NCBI GenBank assembly: GCA_964058805.1
Contig: CAXKVV010000022.1
Span: forward strand, 248,001-312,000
Direction: 5' to 3'
Length of the DNA: 64,000 nt
Origin: Schoenoplectus triqueter
Taxonomy: Eukaryota > Streptophyta > Magnoliopsida > Poales > Cyperaceae
In this document: positions 59,012 to 64,000 of the stretch, piece by piece
How the letters are laid out: each line of letters opens with the position of its first letter
How positions within the stretch are numbered: position 1 is the first letter of the stretch
Notes under the pieces: model-generated
Told to the model about the DNA's origin: nothing
What the model saw: the letters and a program-made list of their open reading frames with translations, nothing else
Database searches by the model: none
Made by a program: the position numbers and the translations under genes

Positions 59012-59700
59012 CCTGTGCAGAATTCTATTGGTACAATCAGTATTAGCAAGTCTATAAATGGACTTTTCTCATGGAAATGGCAAGTAGTGATACATGAAAC
59101 CTTGTAGTACTGATCAAACAAGAAGCAATATCAAAGCAATTTAATAGTTTTAGACTTTTAGTCATCCAAATGTTTGAATTACACAATTTTGACATGAATT
59201 CAAACATAAAGGAAACAAAAAATCCTAATACCAATACCAAATATGATTTCTAATGATCAAAACAAATTGAGGAACATTACTAAATTACTGAAACGTCAAT
59301 CGTTTATCCAATAGTCCGTTTCGTTTTCTCTATAAAGATTAAGGAAAAACCACAAGAACAGCATCGATTCGTATTTTTATAATTTCTCCCTGCACCCAGA
59401 AAAACGACAGAGACAAAGCAACCGATTATTAGCTCAAATTACACGGAGAGAGAGAGAGTGTGTGTATACCTGAGCTCAGGAAAGTAGTGAAGAAAAACCT
59501 CCGATCTGATTTGCTCAATTTGTCGTTACGACGCGCCGCCGAAGGCGGGGAGGAAGAGAGAGACCAGGAGATAGTTTCGAGAGAAAAATGGATGGATCGA
59601 GACTCTGAGACCCCGGATCAAGCGAAGGACAGAGGGCGAGATCAGGAGAACAGGAGAGTTTGGAATCGGAGCAAGAAGCCAAAAATCAACCGGGTCGGGT
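59012..59700 (-). other. 5' UTR intron and first non-coding exon of the F-box gene
   Basis: On the minus strand GCTCAG|GTATACAC gives a donor at 59469/59468. The acceptor CTGCACAG ends at 59013, defining a 457-bp intron just before the start codon. The upstream exon (59470 to roughly 59700) is GC-rich with CTCTCTCTTCCTCC, as in many plant leader exons. The plus-strand frame over it (59460-59807) is a shadow. Transcript start is not determined. Confidence 0.65.
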
Positions 59701-59719
59701 CTTATCGAATGATTGGAAA

Positions 59720-60860
59720 ATTAAAAACACGCATATCGCAATGTTGCGGTTGCGGGTCAAAATATCCAACCGACAATCAACACTGGTGTTGGACTGCAGA
59801 AATCTGATAATCTCTATTTCTTATTAAGTACTTAAATATTCTAATTCTATAATAATTTATATTTTTTTATTAAATTTTTATAGCTAATATCAACAATCAG
59901 ATTGATTACTCATCAAATAATATTACTGTCTTTATAGTAATTTATATTGAAATTATAATTTTCTCTTAATTTTTATTGTTATACGAAATGTTATAATTTT
60001 TAAGAGTACAATTGATCTACTTTATTTTTTCTCTTATTCAATTTTTCTTAAATTCTAAATGTCATTTTTTTCAATCTTACTTTTATTTTACATTAATTAT
60101 GTATTTATAAATAAATTTTATTTTAATTACTAAATTATTTTTATTTTTGTTTTATTTATTTTCACATTAAATTATAAAATTTTATATTTTTAAAAAATAT
60201 CAACGTAACAACATGCAAATAAAATACTATTTCAAGAAAAAAAATAACTAAGAAATATAGTCCGTCTAATGGCGGCTCGGGCACGGATCCGGTGAAATGG
60301 TGAAGTACTTCACAAGCAGACACATATCGATTTCAACCGTTCACCAATCTGTCCGCTTGTTAAATTTCTACCAAAATCTGACGGTTCGAATTGGACGAAC
60401 TGTTCGTTGTACAGCGTGCAATAATCAGAGGGGACAAATGTACGGTATCGCATGCAATTGGCTATCGTATCAGTTGTTACGAAATTATGCAGAATGAGAT
60501 CCTGAACTTAGAAATTGTGTGCAATTAAATTTAAAAAATAGTTACTAGGAGTATTTAATGGGGTTAATGTTTTTTTTATTAAAATTGAAATCCAAGATTG
60601 AATATATATATATAGTTGACCTACCTCTTAACTCAATCAATCTATTTTTTTATATACAAGTTTTACGGATTAAACAGATTGTAATTTCAGTTGAATAATT
60701 TATTATATTGTCTGTACTACTTTCATTTGGTATTGAACGTGATATAGTGACATTATAATATAAAGAAGAAAATTTGCCAAACATAAATAAAATAAAGTTG
60801 ATTCCAAATTAAACATGAATAATAGATTAAAATCAAGTATTTGATACATCTCATAGAAAA
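59720..60860. other. Intergenic, F-box promoter side; no other gene
   Basis: Very AT-rich from 59820 to 60240, with a GC-richer segment at 60270-60500 that has no coding signature. Nothing further can be assigned. Confidence 0.5.
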
Positions 60861-60869
60861 AAATAATGA

Positions 60870-61075
60870 GATTAAAAATACAGACACAAGTAATATATCG
60901 TATAATAACCATAAAAGTATTTGCTACATTAAAAATACAGACACAAGTAATATATCGTATAATAACCATACTAGTAATATATCGTAATAAGTATTTGATA
61001 CATCTCATAAAACAAATAATATATCGTATAATAACCATAAAACAAAAAAATACAGACACAAGTACTATAATAATT
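60870..61075. repeat. Minisatellite, ~55-bp unit, irregular
   Basis: AATACAGACACAAGTAATAT followed by ATCGTATAATAACCAT recurs from 60878 and from 60932, with partial units at 60974, 61019 and 61049. The frames on both strands in this stretch only translate the repeat. Confidence 0.8.
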
Positions 61076-61079
61076 AAAA

Positions 61080-62330
61080 ATCAAAGTAGAATTTAAATTT
61101 ATGCCTTACCAATAAATTGCATATACAAATTTTCATAAATATATGGCATAAAATTATATACAACCGTGTCCAAATAGATGGGTTTTTAAAAGCAAATTCA
61201 TAATTCAATTTAATATATTCAAAATCACAATTCATATCCAACCCAATAATATCTCAATCTTATAAATAAATAAATAAAAAAGAATCTGGGTCGGACAAGT
61301 TGAGAGGTAGGACCTTTTTGTACACATATAATAATAATTTATTATATAATTTTTGAGAGAAAGATAAGAATCTAGCTCAAAAATTTTATGTTGAGCCTAT
61401 AAGAGTTTGAACTTATGATTTTTTGAAGATCATTCTAATTATCTACTATTTAAGTTACTTGACCATTTACAATAATAACTTATTATATATTATTAATGAT
61501 TGTATATCCTTCATGTCTTCCTATACATTGGCACTCTAATTATACTCGTGTTCTCGAAAAAAAAAGTGTGTTATCCATTCCGATTCTGATGTGTCCAGAT
61601 TTTTTTATCGATATGCGTACAAATTCAGATAATGATAGATATAAATATGATTACGGATTCGAATATATTTCTTTTTGTAGACATAAATATGGTTATGATT
61701 TTTGAACTTTTATTAAAAATAAAATACGATTTTTTTTTTAATTTCGGAGGGCCGAATATCTTTGATTTGGGCTTTGAAGTACGATAGAATTTTTTTCATT
61801 ACAAATCAATTATAAATAAATCTATTTTATACTTATATTTTTTTTTTATTAAAGACTTGTTCACCCACTTAGTTTATCTGCAAATGGATGGGGTGTACTG
61901 GTAATAAGCATGTGCATTATTATTTTTTTCTTCGTTAAGTGTCATTATATTTTAGTATATTTTGTCTAATAATGTTATCATCTGCAATTAGTATTTAATA
62001 TCTATAGCTAACAATATTTTATTAAAAATATTATGTAGTTAATTTTAATGAAATAAGCGATATTTTTGTTTTAAAATTTTAAATGTACGTGTATTGCATT
62101 TGTATTAGCATTCGCATTTATTTAATATTAGATCTGTATATGTATTTGAGATTATCACTAATTTAAAAAAATTAGAAAATAGTACAAATATGATTTTGTG
62201 ATCCCGATACACCCATATTCGATGCGACATTATCTTGATTATTTCTCTTATGTTTTTTTCGTAAATTTGGAAGTATGAAAATATTAAAATATTATCAACG
62301 GTTGAACTTATTTGTCTGAAACTTTTTCTT
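61080..62330. other. AT-rich intergenic, no gene seen
   Basis: No supportable coding region. Phrases such as AATAATAATTTATTATATA (61331) and AATAATAACTTATTATATAT (61472) suggest further eroded MITE sequence. Confidence 0.5.
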
Positions 62331-62417
62331 ATTACAGAGATCATCTGAATTTGCTTACTGGTGTCAATTTTCTAGTTTCACTTGCAACTATTAAATCATT
62401 GAATTTAACTATGGTAC

Positions 62418-62645
62418 CTGTTCCGAGCAAATAAAGAGAGGCTAAAGTAGGTAACATTAAGCCATTTAGATTTGCAACAACTGCACATGTAGGGTTCCAA
62501 TGTGGGTACCTGTCCCTCTTCCTCCAGCAACTGTGCATGGTATACAGCCTCTCAAGTCCAGCTAATAACAGTTGAACCAAACCCACAAAAGACAGGTCAA
62601 TTGTCCGTTCCCTTGCTACCTTCAAGCTTCTATCACAAGCTCACC
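62418..62645 (-). pseudogene. Unidentified exon-like segment with a membrane-type stretch
   Basis: The minus-strand frame is about 45% GC in an AT-rich setting and open from about 62645. It reads VARERTIDLSFVGLVQLLLA, then LYTMHSCWRKRDRYPHWNP, then NLNGLMLPTLASLYLLG, the last being hydrophobic enough to span a membrane. A possible acceptor (GGTGAG) lies at the upstream end and a donor, GGAACAG|GTACC, near 62420. Balanced codon use and splice-like borders suggest a genuine or recently lost exon. I do not recognise the family and found no partner exons in the window. A transposon-captured gene fragment is an alternative. Confidence 0.3.
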
Positions 62646-62892
62646 AGGAGCAATCTAATTTGGGTCCACCTGTGACCTGACCTATAAGATTCGAGCATAA
62701 ATTAACAGTTGATTTAAACTTCAGTACATTTGGTCGAATTCAATTTGAGAAATTATTTGGAAATTCTAAAACGGATCTGTATTGACTATTGAGCGACGTG
62801 CCGCTCCAATTATTGGGCTTAGTTTAGTTCTATCATCATTGACAGCATGGGAGTCAAAAAAGTTGAGCAAAATATTGTAATAGTGATAACTA

Positions 62893-63052
62893 GAATAGAA
62901 GAAGTGAATTGAGAGAGAAATGTTTTGTATTCATTTATTACGTTTCATTACAGAGTTAATGGCTATTTATAGTCACCGAAGAAGTGAATTGAGAGAGAAA
63001 TGTTTTGTATTCATTTATTACGTTTCATTACAGAGTTAATGGCTATTTATAG
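62893..63052. repeat. Perfect ~72-80-bp tandem duplication (LTR-like)
   Basis: GAAGTGAATTGAGAGAGAAA through GGCTATTTATAG occurs at 62901-62972 and again, base for base, at 62981-63052. The text (gagagaaatgttttgtattcattta...ggctatttatag) is reminiscent of the R region of plant Copia LTRs, so this may be part of a solo LTR. No full LTR was delimited. Confidence 0.8.
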
Positions 63053-63720
63053 GGGTGCCAACGAGACCATTTTGAACGATCTGAGTCAAACTCAAACTCA
63101 TCTTGTGATATTAACGAGTCGAGCTTGTCACGGCATCCGCTTACGAGCTAAAACCAATAACTCGAGTTTGTCTCATTCTAAGTCGAGTTACTACGAGCTG
63201 GCTCACCGATTTGAGAGCAGTGAGACTTCAGTTCCTTCGGCATGAAAGCAACTATCGAACCAACGTCAAGTGACGAGACAAAAGAGAAGAAAGAGAGAGA
63301 GGAGCGGAGAAGGCTGGAGCATCTTCAGTTATAATGCTTGTAAATGGTTTTTATATGCTTAGAGGTTAGTTACCTTTATGAAAGAGAGAGGAGCAGACTT
63401 CAGTTTTTTTAATTCTTGTGTTTGGATGGTCCGAATTAGTGCTATTTTCATAATAGCATTGCTATTTTCAAAATAGACTGCTCTACTAACCCATCCCACG
63501 GGTGGTTTACTAGAATTTTGCATCTTTGAGGAGAGAGAAAATATTAGAAAACTCATGAATTTATTTTTTAACCTTTATTTTCCTTCAAATTGTTTGTTCT
63601 CTCCGAGAAATAATGATTAATATTAAATAAAATAATAATAATTAATAATAAAAAGTAATTAATAATAGTATAAAATAATATTACATAAACATTAATACTA
63701 AATAAATAATGATAAATAAA
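63053..63720. other. Transposon-end-like and intergenic sequence
   Basis: AGGGGTGCCAACGAGACC at 63051 followed by repeated 'gagtcgagct/actcgagtt' text to about 63210 resembles one end of a hAT with subterminal repeats. No opposite end was found. GTGTTTGGATGG at 63419 resembles a Tourist-type end. No gene is supportable. Confidence 0.3.
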
Positions 63721-63721
63721 T

Positions 63722-64000
63722 TTGTCTGAGGTGAAAGAAACTTTAAAAAAGATGAAAACAGGTAAGGCGTTAGGACCGGATGACATCCCGATTGAGGTAT
63801 GAAGATGTCTTGGAGATATAGCAATAGTGTGGCTCACTAAACTATTTAATACTATTTTTCGGTCCAATATGATGTTTGATGAGTGGAAAAGAAGTATATT
63901 AATACCAATCTTTAAGAATAAAGGAGATATTCAAAGTTGTACTAATTACAGTGGAATTAAGCTCATGAGTCATACCATAAAGTTTTGGGAGAGAGTAATC
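63722..64000 (+). mobile_element. Second RTE-type LINE fragment, running off the window
   Basis: The plus-strand frame reads EVKETLKKMKTGKALGPDDI from about 63729, then CLGDIAIVWLTKLFN, DEWKRSILIPIF and SCTNYSGIKLMSH, with one stop near 63801. It is the start of the same reverse-transcriptase region as in 55115-56982 and clearly the same family in the opposite orientation. The upstream limit at about 63722 abuts AT-rich sequence, so it too is probably 5'-truncated. The rest lies beyond the window. Confidence 0.85.

Noticed and set aside
59460..59807. 115-codon Arg/Glu-rich plus-strand frame
   Set aside because: It lies opposite the non-coding first exon and promoter of the minus-strand F-box gene. 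The composition follows from the pyrimidine-rich leader.
60703..61096. Repetitive frames with VIIRYITCVCIF-type text
   Set aside because: They are translations of the 60.87-61.07 kb minisatellite.

Overview
This is AT-rich nuclear DNA from a flowering plant. The evidence is two intron-bearing plant-type genes (a PEX11-family peroxin and an F-box protein), plant-type transposons (hAT, CACTA-like, RTE LINEs, a degenerate Tat/Ogre-like Ty3 element with an antisense plant-mobile-domain gene) and long intergenic stretches of microsatellites and hairpin MITEs. A monocot source is plausible but not shown. Most long reading frames are chance or transposon-derived. I recognise only two apparently intact host genes.

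Layout. 1-12.6 kb: mosaic of repeats, including copy 1 of a dispersed ~1.7-1.9 kb repeat (2.26-4.0 kb), an ~800-bp decayed tandem repeat (4.38-5.19 kb), a CACTA-like element whose interior holds two long-hairpin MITEs, further hairpins near 10-11 kb and a non-autonomous hAT (11643-12089). 12.76-18.33 kb: degenerate Ty3/Tat-like protein-coding remnant (gag, knuckle-like motifs, damaged protease, pol-tail-like end; no reverse transcriptase seen). 18.9-19.4 kb: tandem duplication. 20.16-23.49 kb: broken plant-mobile-domain gene on the minus strand with splice-like signals. 23.9-30.9 kb: copies 2 and 3 of the dispersed repeat in inverted orientation around LTR-like and tandem-repeat sequence. 31.2-32.7 kb: zinc-knuckle/DUF4283-like pseudogene (minus) split by a hAT. 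33-40 kb: nested DNA transposons, including a hAT inside a Tourist-like MITE and a second copy of one hairpin MITE. 42-44.7 kb: exon-like scraps. 44.86-46.3 kb: non-autonomous DNA transposon.

46603-51598 (minus) is an eight-exon PEX11 gene with all junctions in phase, predicting 327 residues with a striking 59-residue His-rich first exon. Its third intron carries a 5'-truncated LINE with an 11-bp target duplication. 55115-56982 is a 5'-truncated RTE LINE flanked by a perfect 16-bp duplication. 58247-59011 (minus) is an F-box gene with a 5'-UTR intron. A second RTE LINE runs off the right edge.

The most unusual recurring pattern is a set of 300-400-bp elements that fold on themselves over nearly their whole length. 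Several also end in short near-perfect palindromes and abut TA/GA microsatellites. The other points worth checking are the His-rich peroxin and the intron-bearing antisense gene next to a retroelement that lacks polymerase.
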